Source of the DNA: an uncultured Alphaproteobacteria bacterium
GTDB taxonomy: Bacteria; Pseudomonadota; Alphaproteobacteria; Rs-D84
NCBI GenBank assembly: GCA_947367055.1
Contig: CANBCI010000002.1
Span: 224,149-288,148 of the forward strand
Direction of reading: 5' to 3'
DNA: 64,000 nucleotides
In this document: piece after piece, positions 1 to 8,141 of the stretch
Numbering within the stretch: the first letter of the stretch is position 1
Layout of the letters: every line of letters starts with the position of its first letter
Program-made: the position numbers and the translations under genes
Notes under the pieces: generated by a model
Database searches by the model: none
The model's input: the letters and a program-made list of their open reading frames with translations, nothing else
Told to the model about the DNA's origin: nothing

Positions 1-1406
1 TTGACCATCACGACGAAATTTATCGCAACAAAGATGAAAAATACAATGCGATTGTAAAACAAATCAGCGAATGTATGGCACGCAAGCAACCCGTGTTGGT
101 TGGCACTGTTTCAATTGAGAAATCCGAAGAACTGGCCGCGATTGTGCGTAAAAAACTGGGCATAGAACCGGCGGTCTTGAATGCCAAGCATCATGAATCA
201 GAGGCAAAAATCGTTGCCCAGGCAGGCGCGCCGGGTGCGGTGACGATTGCAACAAATATGGCCGGCCGCGGAACCGATATTAAACTTGGCGGTAATGCAG
301 AGGATTTAATTGCCGAACTGGATGCGGACGCACCGGATTTCAATGAAAAGAAGAAAGAAATCTATGACCGGATAGAGGCGAACAAGAAATTAGTTCTGGA
401 TGTGGGGGGCCTCTATGTAATCGGTACCGAGCGTCATGAATCGCGCCGCATTGACAACCAGTTGCGCGGTCGTGCCGGCCGCCAGGGTGACCCAGGTGAT
501 TCCAAGTTCTTTTTGGCGTTGGATGATGATTTGATGCGTATATTTGGTGCGGCGCGCCTGGACGGCATGCTGACGACATTGGGGCTGAAAACCGGCGAAG
601 CGATTACACATCCGTGGATAACCAAGGCATTGGAAAAGGCACAAAAGCGTGTTGAGGCCCGCTATTTTGAATCGCGCAAGGAATTGCTGAAATACGACGA
701 TGTTATGAACGAACAGCGCGGCGTAATTTACAAGCAGCGCGACGATTTGATGACATCCGAAGATTTGACATCCCTGGCGCATGAAATAATCGGCGATGTT
801 GTTGAACTGATTTGTGAAAACAACATTCCGGAAAAGGCGCATCCCGCGGATTGGAATCTGAACGGGATTCATGACGCGATGTTGCGTACATTTGCACTGG
901 ATATAACGGACATTGAAAAATGGAAAACCGATGAACAGATTACCGAACGCAAGGCGTATGAAATGCTGCTGAATCTGGCGATGCGTCGTTATTCCGCCCA
1001 GGCGGAAAAATACGGCCCGGAAATGATGCGTACTGCGTCGCGTCAAATGATGCTGGGGGCCTTGGACGCGGTTTGGAAGCGGCATTTGCAACAGATGGAT
1101 TATCTGCAGACGGGAATCGGCCTGCGCGGGTACGCACAGAAAAACCCGCTGTATGAATACAAACGCGAAGCATTGGAATTATTCAAGAACACGATTAACA
1201 ATTTCAAAATCATGTCGGCGGCATATATTTCGCGCATGGAACTGACGCGCGAAGATGTTGATGCGACTGAACGCGAACGGGCACAACACGATGCGTCACT
1301 TAATACCGGGGCCGGTATGGATACTGCGGCGGCGGCACGACGCAATGCACCCTGCCCGTGCGGTTCGGGATTGAAATACAAACATTGTTGCGGGAAATTG
1401 AAATAA
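1..1406 (+). CDS. secA: Preprotein translocase ATPase SecA, C-terminal part
   Basis: SecA is the ATPase that pushes preproteins through SecYEG. The reading frame is open from base 3, so the N-terminal part lies upstream of the window; 467 codons are present. Visible are the second helicase motor (TNMAGRGTDIKLGG, then RGRAGRQGDPGDSKFFLALDDD), the helical wing and scaffold, and a C-terminal SEC-C zinc motif (CPCGSG...HCCG) that contacts SecB or ribosomes in the family. The stop is 2 bp before the next start, so the two genes are probably cotranscribed. Identification is secure; only the truncation by the window edge limits it. Confidence 0.97.
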   Translation, partial: DHHDEIYRNKDEKYNAIVKQISECMARKQPVLVGTVSIEKSEELAAIVRKKLGIEPAVLNAKHHESEAKIVAQAGAPGAVTIATNMAGRGTDIKLGGNAEDLIAELDADAPDFNEKKKEIYDRIEANKKLVLDVGGLYVIGTERHESRRIDNQLRGRAGRQGDPGDSKFFLALDDDLMRIFGAARLDGMLTTLGLKTGEAITHPWITKALEKAQKRVEARYFESRKELLKYDDVMNEQRGVIYKQRDDLMTSEDLTSLAHEIIGDVVELICENNIPEKAHPADWNLNGIHDAMLRTFALDITDIEKWKTDEQITERKAYEMLLNLAMRRYSAQAEKYGPEMMRTASRQMMLGALDAVWKRHLQQMDYLQTGIGLRGYAQKNPLYEYKREALELFKNTINNFKIMSAAYISRMELTREDVDATERERAQHDASLNTGAGMDTAAAARRNAPCPCGSGLKYKHCCGKLK

Positions 1407-1408
1407 AC

Positions 1409-2122
1409 ATGCATAAGTTACCGTTTTATGTCGGAAATTTGGCGGCGAATCTGGTCCCGGGCAGCCAGCGGCGCACACGTGTTCGTGCGGCGGTAAACCT
1501 GTTCTTTTTCAGACCACAGATTCGGCGCGCAATTCGTGAAATATTTGGCGAACGGGTCAAAACGATAAAGTTTATTCGCCAGCATACGCTGGGGCGTGTC
1601 GTTTATTTGGTAAATGACAAATATTTTGTAAAGATTTTTCGCGATGTTTCACATTCGGAATTAAAGAATTTTGAATTTCTGAACGGATATGTTGCAGACC
1701 GATTGAATGTGGCAATGCCGCGTGTGATTGTGCCGCGACGCGGGTCGGTTTATGTATGTGAACGTATTTCGGGCCGGCATATTGAATCGTTTTCACCCGC
1801 CGAAATATTAAAAAATGCGGAAAAAATACAACGTCAGGTATTCGCCATAATTGACGAACTGCAACGCATAGATGTTAATAAAATCCCGAACAAGTCGCGT
1901 TTCATGACCAGCATGCAGGCGCGCACCCCGGAAAAACCGGGCCCGCATCGCGAGGTTTTGGGGCATTTTGATTTGAATGAAACCAATCTGTTTTTTGATG
2001 ATGATATGAATGTGTGCGCGGTTATTGACTGGGATACATTATCAATTGCGCAAAATCCGGAAACAGACAAACAGATTTTTATGAAATATTGGAACAGATA
2101 TTTGGCACGAATAAAGCAATAA
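1409..2122 (+). CDS. Aminoglycoside phosphotransferase/choline-kinase-fold protein
   Basis: A 237-residue protein with the two signatures of the APH/choline kinase fold: a Brenner-type catalytic loop HFDLNETN (H186, D188, N193) followed by the metal-binding IDWD (D207, D209). The N-terminal lobe is short. The ATG at 1409 is chosen because it follows the secA stop by 2 bp; an in-frame ATG at 1358 would overlap secA by 49 bp. The substrate cannot be read from sequence: small-molecule or sugar phosphorylation is usual for the fold. There is no sign of a drug-resistance cassette or mobile context, so a housekeeping role is more likely. Confidence 0.75.
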   Translation: MHKLPFYVGNLAANLVPGSQRRTRVRAAVNLFFFRPQIRRAIREIFGERVKTIKFIRQHTLGRVVYLVNDKYFVKIFRDVSHSELKNFEFLNGYVADRLNVAMPRVIVPRRGSVYVCERISGRHIESFSPAEILKNAEKIQRQVFAIIDELQRIDVNKIPNKSRFMTSMQARTPEKPGPHREVLGHFDLNETNLFFDDDMNVCAVIDWDTLSIAQNPETDKQIFMKYWNRYLARIKQ

Positions 2123-2163
2123 ACAAATTCATCGGGCTTATGCCGTGGATTCGGCGGAACAAT

Positions 2164-2191
2164 AAAAAATCCGCCGGATGGCGGGATTTTT
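2164..2191. terminator. Bidirectional hairpin terminator
   Basis: A-run, stem ATCCGCC/GGCGGGAT with loop GGAT and one bulged G, then a T-run. It lies between the convergent genes ending at 2122 and 2190 and can serve both. Confidence 0.7.
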
Positions 2192-2546
2192 ATCTGGTAC
2201 GATTTATAAAAGATTTTCCAAACGCGTTTGTAATACGATTTTGATACGATATAGGCGTCTGGGCATTCTTTTTGGTGATGGTTGTTTCTGCTTTTTGTTG
2301 TTTGTCGGATTTATTGGCGAATGAAGCGTACACAAGTGAGAATACAGTTACTACCAATATACTGCCAATAATTACATACCACATCTGGTATATAGATGTG
2401 TTCAATTTAATAGACTTGTCCAGCTGTTTTTGAATCACGTTTCGGAGTTTTTCTTTTTCAACGCTGTCCATGTCATTGATTCGAGTCAGCATTGCGCCAA
2501 CTAGCGTGTTAATCGACTCTTGATCCCATTTTTGCCCAGATTGCAT
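2190..2546 (-). CDS. Small single-pass membrane protein, unknown
   Basis: 118 residues, not recognised. The first 50 residues are polar and probably helical (repeated K/E/D, VEKEKLRNVIQKQLDK), followed by one strong membrane segment (about residues 53-76, WYVIIGSILVVTVFSLVY) and a basic C-terminal tail. The start at 2546 has a good ribosome site (AAAAGGAT, 6 nt upstream) and a promoter TTGACA-16-TACAAT (2566-2593). It stands alone, divergent from dnaE. Domain order suggests a coiled-coil protein anchored in the membrane; no function can be assigned. Confidence 0.65.
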   Translation of the reverse strand: MQSGQKWDQESINTLVGAMLTRINDMDSVEKEKLRNVIQKQLDKSIKLNTSIYQMWYVIIGSILVVTVFSLVYASFANKSDKQQKAETTITKKNAQTPISYQNRITNAFGKSFINRTR

Positions 2547-2565
2547 AACTTATCCTTTTTAATTT

Positions 2566-2593
2566 ATTGTAACACAATCAGTTGTTTTGTCAA
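2566..2593 (-). promoter_or_regulatory. Promoter of the 2190-2546 gene
   Basis: Read on the minus strand: TTGACA (2593-2588), 16 nt, TACAAT (2571-2566). The -35 box overlaps the -35 of the opposite dnaE promoter. Confidence 0.6.
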
Positions 2594-2614
2594 TAAATAT
2601 AAAAAACATAAAAT
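2587..2614 (+). promoter_or_regulatory. Candidate dnaE promoter
   Basis: TTGTCA (2587-2592), 16 nt, TAAAAT (2609-2614). Its -35 hexamer shares five bases with the TTGACA of the divergent gene, so the two promoters probably exclude each other. Confidence 0.5.
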
Positions 2615-2656
2615 ATATGGTTGCGGGGGTATGGAAAATTTTGCTATGGTGGCGGC

Positions 2657-5600
2657 ATGGAAAATCAATTTGTTCATCTTCGTACACATTCATGTTATTC
2701 CGTTGGGGCCAGTACCCTTAAAATTAAGCAAATTCCCAAGTTATGCGCGGCCGCGGGCATGTCGGCATGTGCGTTGACCGATACGAATTTGATGTCCGGA
2801 TGCGCCGAATATTCCGATGTTATGCCGTCCAATAAACTGCAACCGATAATTGGCCTAGAACTGTCCTTGAATCATCATACGGCCGACCCGAAAATACTGC
2901 GTATGACCAGTATGTCAAAAATAGTATTGTTGGCGCAAAATCACGAAGGATATTTGAATTTGTGCGAATTGAACCGCATTATGTACATGCGACCCGATAA
3001 TCACCATTTGGGGCCGTATGTGACATGGGATGAACTGGCCGCGCATTCGGCGGGGTTAATATGTCTGTCGGGGGCGCATATGGGGCCGATTGGAATGGCG
3101 CTGCTTAATGCCCAGGACATACAGGCCATGACCACGGCCAAAAAGTTTGTGGATCTGTTTGGTGATCGATTTTATATTGAAATTCAACGCCACGGATTGG
3201 AGAATGAAATAAAAACCGAACCCGGATTTTTGAAAATTGCCCGCGAATTAAATATCCCGATTGTTGCGACAAACGATGTGTGCTTTGCCGCCGACGCAGA
3301 TTACGAGGCCGCCGACGCATTAACATGTATTTTGGGACAAACCAAGGTTATCGACCCGGAACGTGTCCGCAAATCATCGGAACAGTATTTTAAATCAGGC
3401 GAACAAATGGCGGAAATATTTTCCGACCTGCCGGAGGCGATTGAAAATACCGTTGCCATATCGCGGCGTTGCGGGTTTATGGTGAACGTTCATGAAAAGC
3501 CATTGTTGCCACAGTTCGGTGCGGATTTGGAAACCGAGTGTCAAATGCTGCGCGACAACACGATGGCGGGATTGGCCGAACGGTTGCGGCAACATAATAT
3601 AACGGACACCGCCCCCTATTATGAACAGGCCGAATACGAACTGGGCGTTATTATCGGTATGGGCTTCCCGGGGTATTTCCTGATTGTTGCGGACTATATC
3701 GATTGGTGCAGAAAAAATGATGTTTTGACCGGTCCCGGGCGCGGTTCTGGTGCGGGTTCAATCGTGGCTTGGGCACTGGGTATTACGCATGTTAATCCGC
3801 TGCAGTATGGATTGCTGTTTGAACGATTCTTGAACCCAGACCGTATATCAATGCCCGATTTTGACGTTGATTTTGAACCGACGGGAATTGAACGGGTGTT
3901 GGCATATATTTGCGACAAGTATGGCGCGGATTCCGTGTGCCGTATTATTACATTTGGCGGCCTGCAGGCGCGCGGTGCAATTCGTGATGTTGCACGCGTG
4001 TACGGCATACCCTATTCCAAGTCCGACCGTTTTTCAAAACTAATTCCCCAGGATGCAAAGACATTAAAGGATGCGGTCGGTGCATCCACCGAAATTCAGG
4101 ATATATTAAACAACGACCAAGACATGAACAAGGTCGTCACAATATCCGAAGAATTAGAGGGCGCGGTTCGCAACCTGGGCCAGCACGCATGCGGCGTGGT
4201 TATCGGCGACCGGCCGACGACGCAAATTGCGCCCGTATATCGCGACCCGTCAAACCCGTTGCCGTCCAGTCAGTATGACGGTCATTATCTGGAATCGGCG
4301 GGATTGATTAAGTTTGACTTTTTGGGTTTGGAAACATTGGTCGTGTTAAAATATGCGACGCGCCTGATTCAACAAACACGCGGCATTAACATAGACCTGG
4401 ATAAAATACCGGTTGATGATCCAAAAACTATGGATTTATGGCAGCGCGGATTAACCGAAGGCATATTCCAATTCGATGCCCAGTTTGTTCAGCAAACATT
4501 GCGCAAGATGCACCCGACAAGTTTCTTGGAAATATCAGCATTGAACGCATTAAACCGCCCGGGGCCAATTGCCTTTATTCCGCAATTTATCGCCCGCATG
4601 CACGGGGACGAACCGGTTGAATTTGTTCACCCAAAAGCGGAACCGATTCTAAAGGAAACATACGGCATTATCGTGTACCAGGAACAGGTTATGCAGTTGA
4701 CGCGCGCCCTGGCCGGATTTACGCGCGGTGAATCCGACACCGTGCGCAAGGCTATGGGTAAAAAGAAACTGGACCTGCTGGCGAAGTTAGAGGTTAAATT
4801 CCTTGACGGCTGCGAAGAGCAGCATACCCTTGACCGCGCGACGGCCAAAGACCTGTGGGAAAAGTTCAAGGAATTTGCAAAATACGCATTTAACAAGTCG
4901 CATGCGATTGCATATTCGATTGTCGCGAACCAGTGCGCGTATCTAAAGGCGAACTATCCGGCGGAATTTTTGGCGGCGTCAATGTCCAGCAATCTAAACG
5001 ACACAGACCAATTGTCGATATTTGTAGATGACGCAAAATCCAATTTCAACATTCAAATTGTCCCGCCTGATATTAACCAGAGCGAGTCGCTGTTTACAGT
5101 CAAGGATGGAAAGATTGTTTATGGTCTGGCCGCACTAAAAGGTGTGGGCACCAGTGCAACCGACGCAATTATCGCCGAACGTAATGCAAACGGCAAATTC
5201 AAAAACCTGACCGATTTTGCAAAGCGGTGCGCCCCGATTATGAACAAGCGCATTTTAGAGGCGTTTGCCAAGGTCGGCGTGCTGGATTCATTGGAACCAA
5301 ACCGGGCCGCAATTTATTTGAATGCCGATGCGATATTATCCTATGCGTCGAAATCGCGCGATGGGGCGAATTCTTTGTCGCTGTTTGCGAACACAATTGA
5401 AGACGATGTCGCCGAAGACAGATTGCATAAAAACCTGCCCAAGACAAAACCATGGACTTTTTCGCAGCGGCTTGAAAATGAACTGGCGGCGCTGGGATTC
5501 TATATATCGGCGCATCCGCTGGATCAGTACAAGCATTTGATTGCGCGTGCAAAACTGGCAACCAGTGCGACACTGGCGTCGCTGGGGGACAGAAAGCCCG

Positions 5601-6067
5601 TGCAAATTGCCGTCAACGCGGGTGCGTTTTCACGCCGTCGCACAAAAACCGGCAAAGATATGATTACAATCAGCGCAACCGACAGTTTCGGAAACATAGA
5701 CGCGGTTGCATTCGGTGATATGGCTGCAACATTTGCCCAGATTTTATCGACTGAAAATATAGTTTTAATTTCTGGAAAAACATCCAATCGTGACGACCGT
5801 GTGTCCGTGTTTGTGGATTCAATTGTGCCCCTGACTCAATGGGTTGCAAAAATCGCCCGGAAAATAACCCTGGAAATTTATGACCAATCTGTTTTGCCCG
5901 ATGTAAAAAAGGCTTTAAGTTCATTGCGGGCCGGCACGACCAAGGTTGTCCTGAATTTGCACGGACGTGACAAGGTTGCAACGCTCGCCCTGCCCGGCGG
6001 GGTCGAATTGGGGCCAACAACCGCGACCGATTTCGTGGGACTTGGGATAAAGGTTGACATTGAATGA
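2657..6067 (+). CDS. dnaE: DNA polymerase III subunit alpha
   Basis: Replicative polymerase catalytic subunit, 1136 residues, close to the usual length. An N-terminal PHP domain starts with FVHLRTHSCYS. The polymerase palm carries GRGSGAGS and PDFDVDF (D401, D403), the catalytic acidic residues of the C-family. The second half has the fingers and the helix-hairpin-helix (ALKGVGTSATDAI), followed by an OB-fold region. The ATG at 2657 (MENQFVHLRTHS) is preferred over the one at 2621, since the PHP domain normally begins at once; no strong ribosome site precedes it. The end overlaps rsmH by 4 bp (ATGA), implying coupled translation. Confidence 0.97.
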   Translation: MENQFVHLRTHSCYSVGASTLKIKQIPKLCAAAGMSACALTDTNLMSGCAEYSDVMPSNKLQPIIGLELSLNHHTADPKILRMTSMSKIVLLAQNHEGYLNLCELNRIMYMRPDNHHLGPYVTWDELAAHSAGLICLSGAHMGPIGMALLNAQDIQAMTTAKKFVDLFGDRFYIEIQRHGLENEIKTEPGFLKIARELNIPIVATNDVCFAADADYEAADALTCILGQTKVIDPERVRKSSEQYFKSGEQMAEIFSDLPEAIENTVAISRRCGFMVNVHEKPLLPQFGADLETECQMLRDNTMAGLAERLRQHNITDTAPYYEQAEYELGVIIGMGFPGYFLIVADYIDWCRKNDVLTGPGRGSGAGSIVAWALGITHVNPLQYGLLFERFLNPDRISMPDFDVDFEPTGIERVLAYICDKYGADSVCRIITFGGLQARGAIRDVARVYGIPYSKSDRFSKLIPQDAKTLKDAVGASTEIQDILNNDQDMNKVVTISEELEGAVRNLGQHACGVVIGDRPTTQIAPVYRDPSNPLPSSQYDGHYLESAGLIKFDFLGLETLVVLKYATRLIQQTRGINIDLDKIPVDDPKTMDLWQRGLTEGIFQFDAQFVQQTLRKMHPTSFLEISALNALNRPGPIAFIPQFIARMHGDEPVEFVHPKAEPILKETYGIIVYQEQVMQLTRALAGFTRGESDTVRKAMGKKKLDLLAKLEVKFLDGCEEQHTLDRATAKDLWEKFKEFAKYAFNKSHAIAYSIVANQCAYLKANYPAEFLAASMSSNLNDTDQLSIFVDDAKSNFNIQIVPPDINQSESLFTVKDGKIVYGLAALKGVGTSATDAIIAERNANGKFKNLTDFAKRCAPIMNKRILEAFAKVGVLDSLEPNRAAIYLNADAILSYASKSRDGANSLSLFANTIEDDVAEDRLHKNLPKTKPWTFSQRLENELAALGFYISAHPLDQYKHLIARAKLATSATLASLGDRKPVQIAVNAGAFSRRRTKTGKDMITISATDSFGNIDAVAFGDMAATFAQILSTENIVLISGKTSNRDDRVSVFVDSIVPLTQWVAKIARKITLEIYDQSVLPDVKKALSSLRAGTTKVVLNLHGRDKVATLALPGGVELGPTTATDFVGLGIKVDIE

Positions 6068-6912
6068 CAAAGCATGTGCCGGTATTGTTGGATGCGGTGT
6101 TGGATGCGCTTGGCGATTTGCGCGGGCGGCGCGTTATTGACGCCACATTTGGTGCCGGCGGATATACACGCGCGTTTTTAAATGCCGGTGCAATTGTAAC
6201 GGCGTTTGACCGTGACCCGCATGTCGCGGCGGACGCCGACGCGATAAAGGCTGAATTCGGCAATCGTTTTACTTTTATTCCGGAACCGTTTTCCGCAATG
6301 GGAAATCTGAATGACAAATATGACGCGGTGGTGTTTGATTTGGGTATATCTTCGATGCAGATTGATGACGGCGCGCGCGGGTTTTCATTTCGCTTTGACG
6401 GACCGCTGGATATGCGCATGTCCGCCGCCGGCATCAGTGCGGCCGAATTGATTGCGTCATCGGACGCGTCGCAATTGGCAAAAATACTGCGTGATTTCGG
6501 CGATGTGAAAAAGGCGATGCCAATCGCCCGCGCGTTAAAGGACGCCGCCCCGACCACCACCGGCGCATTGCGAAATCTTATACATGACCCGCGTGACATC
6601 GCCCCCGTGTTTCAGGCGTTGCGAATTGCGGTCAATGATGAAATGGGCGAATTGACGCGCGCGTTGGACGCGGTGCCGGGCCTGCTGAATGACGGCGGAA
6701 TATGCGCATGCGTAACATTTCATTCATTGGAAGACAGGATTGTAAAAAACACATTTCGCGAATGGACAACGGCACCCGGTGATCCGCGCATGCCGTCGGT
6801 TGTGGCGGCGCCATTTAAATTATTGCGCGCGTCAACCCCGTCACCCGCAGAGGTGGCGCGAAACCCGCGCGCCCGCAGCGCGCATTGCCGGGCCGTTATA
6901 AAATCATATTGA
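6064..6912 (+). CDS. rsmH: 16S rRNA m4C1402 methyltransferase RsmH
   Basis: Methylates N4 of C1402 in the ribosomal P site using SAM. Family marks are all present: HVPVLL at the N terminus, SAM loop DATFGAGGYTRAFL, DLGISSMQID, GPLDMRM, FQALRIAVNDE and SFHSLEDRIVK-type TFHSLEDRIVK. At 282 residues it is somewhat shorter than the common 300-315. It is translationally coupled to dnaE. In most bacteria this gene heads the division and cell-wall (mraZ-rsmH-ftsL) cluster; here none of those genes follows. Confidence 0.96.
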   Translation: MTKHVPVLLDAVLDALGDLRGRRVIDATFGAGGYTRAFLNAGAIVTAFDRDPHVAADADAIKAEFGNRFTFIPEPFSAMGNLNDKYDAVVFDLGISSMQIDDGARGFSFRFDGPLDMRMSAAGISAAELIASSDASQLAKILRDFGDVKKAMPIARALKDAAPTTTGALRNLIHDPRDIAPVFQALRIAVNDEMGELTRALDAVPGLLNDGGICACVTFHSLEDRIVKNTFREWTTAPGDPRMPSVVAAPFKLLRASTPSPAEVARNPRARSAHCRAVIKSY

Positions 6913-6957
6913 CCCGATAATATGATTTTTTGTAAAATCGACCAAAAGGAAGGAAAA

Positions 6958-7455
6958 ATGAAGAAATTACTTGGATTTTTATTATTGTTGTCGCCGTCTG
7001 CGGCATTGGCCAATCCGGCATGTCCGGTATGCACGGTCGCAATCGGGGCGGCGTTGCCGATTACCAGACGCATGGGGGTGCCTGATGCGGTAATGGGCCT
7101 GTGGGTCGGCGCGCTTCTGGCGATATTCGGATATTGGATTATAAAGTTTATGGATGCGCGCGGGTGGCGTTTTTGGGGCCGGAACGCGTTGGTTCTGGCG
7201 TTATCTGTCGCGACAATCGGGTTTGCCTATATCGGCCAGGTGAAATACAGCCCCTGCACCTATATGGGTATTTTGAACATAGACCCGCTGCTGTTCGGGA
7301 CAATACTTGGGGCGATATTGTTTATTGTGACCGAAAAATTGTATGACTGGATGAAGGCGAAAAATGGCGGTCATGCACATTTCCCGTTTGAAAAGGTCGT
7401 GTTGCCTATTGTCGTGCTTGCCATCGCGAGTTGGATTTTCGTAATATGTCGGTAA
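6958..7455 (+). CDS. Conserved membrane protein with N-terminal CPVC motif
   Basis: 165 residues. A signal-like N terminus (MKKLLGFLLLLSPSAALANP) is followed directly by CPVC and about four membrane segments. A further Cys lies in the middle (KYSPCTYMG) and a His pair near GGHAHF. The ATG at 6958 has a clear ribosome site (AAGGAAGG); the ATG at 6922 would only add an unlikely leader. The Cys pair at the mature N terminus suggests redox or metal chemistry on the periplasmic side, which is inference. Recollection of similar CPVCTVAIGAG-type proteins in Elusimicrobia-like bacteria hints at transfer but cannot be verified here. It is followed by the 7474 gene at 18 bp. Confidence 0.7.
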   Translation: MKKLLGFLLLLSPSAALANPACPVCTVAIGAALPITRRMGVPDAVMGLWVGALLAIFGYWIIKFMDARGWRFWGRNALVLALSVATIGFAYIGQVKYSPCTYMGILNIDPLLFGTILGAILFIVTEKLYDWMKAKNGGHAHFPFEKVVLPIVVLAIASWIFVICR

Positions 7456-7473
7456 CAGTTTAAGGAGGTAAAG

Positions 7474-8082
7474 ATGAAAAAAGAAAAAAAGTTGACCATG
7501 GATGAAATGATTCAGAAAATGGATGCCGCAAAAAAGGTGAATCCGCTGGATTTGTCATCAGACCAGGATTTGTCCATCGCGCTGATGAACCTGATTTCAC
7601 TGGAAGAACATTTTTTCTTTAGCGGCGCCAAAACGCAAAAGACCGGTTTTTATGACATGATTAACACTGTCCGCGACATGCGCAAGGAACTAATGGAACG
7701 CATCGTAAAGAAATCCACAGCGCAAACCGGCGAAGTGTGGTGCATATCAAAACATCTGCTGGCGGCATCTATGCGCCTTATGGAGGTCGGCACCAAAGCC
7801 CTTGGCGCCGGCAACACCCAGGACGCCTATAACCTGTTTAACAAGGCGTATGATTTGTATTCTTTGTTCTGGGGAATAAATATGGATTTGATAAATCTGG
7901 ACGGCGTGCGTCAGATTGCGCCGGACGTTTATGAACATGCCACCCAGGAATGTGCCTTGAAATCAGTTCCTGCGACGAAAAAAAGCACATCTGCCAAATC
8001 TGAAAATGCGGCGGAATCAAAGTCAACGGTAAAAAAATTGGGCACGTGGGTAAAGAATGCGGTTAATTGCTGCATTGAATAA
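7474..8082 (+). CDS. Conserved helical protein, unknown, paired with 6958 gene
   Basis: 202 residues, soluble. Residues 1-90 are a conserved-looking helical block (DLSSDQDLSIALMNLISLEEHFFFSGAKT), then more helices (WCISKHLLAASMRLMEVGTKAL) resembling a TPR-like hairpin, and a Lys/Ser/Ala-rich tail ending in VNCCIE. It has an ideal ribosome site (TAAGGAGGT) and lies 18 bp after the CPVC membrane protein, so both are likely one operon. No enzymatic motif is seen. The function is unknown; an accessory to the membrane partner is the simplest guess. Confidence 0.65.
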   Translation: MKKEKKLTMDEMIQKMDAAKKVNPLDLSSDQDLSIALMNLISLEEHFFFSGAKTQKTGFYDMINTVRDMRKELMERIVKKSTAQTGEVWCISKHLLAASMRLMEVGTKALGAGNTQDAYNLFNKAYDLYSLFWGINMDLINLDGVRQIAPDVYEHATQECALKSVPATKKSTSAKSENAAESKSTVKKLGTWVKNAVNCCIE

Positions 8083-8089
8083 TTCGGTA

Positions 8090-8119
8090 TTGATTCACAA
8101 ACCCGAAAAGTGATAAAAT
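8090..8119 (+). promoter_or_regulatory. Candidate promoter of secreted-protein operon
   Basis: TTGATT (8090-8095), 18 nt, TAAAAT (8114-8119), ending 22 nt before the GTG start at 8142. Confidence 0.45.
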
Positions 8120-8141
8120 ATATTCAGAGAGATGTAAATCT

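Noticed and set aside
390..1091. 233-codon antisense frame within secA
   Set aside because: It mirrors the codon pattern of secA, has no ribosome site and resembles no protein; typical shadow of a GC-skewed coding strand.
1358..1408. Earlier start for the kinase-like protein
   Set aside because: Adds 17 residues wholly inside secA; family similarity begins after 1409.
5670..6599. 309-codon antisense frame across dnaE/rsmH
   Set aside because: Spans two well-supported genes on the other strand; low-complexity translation.
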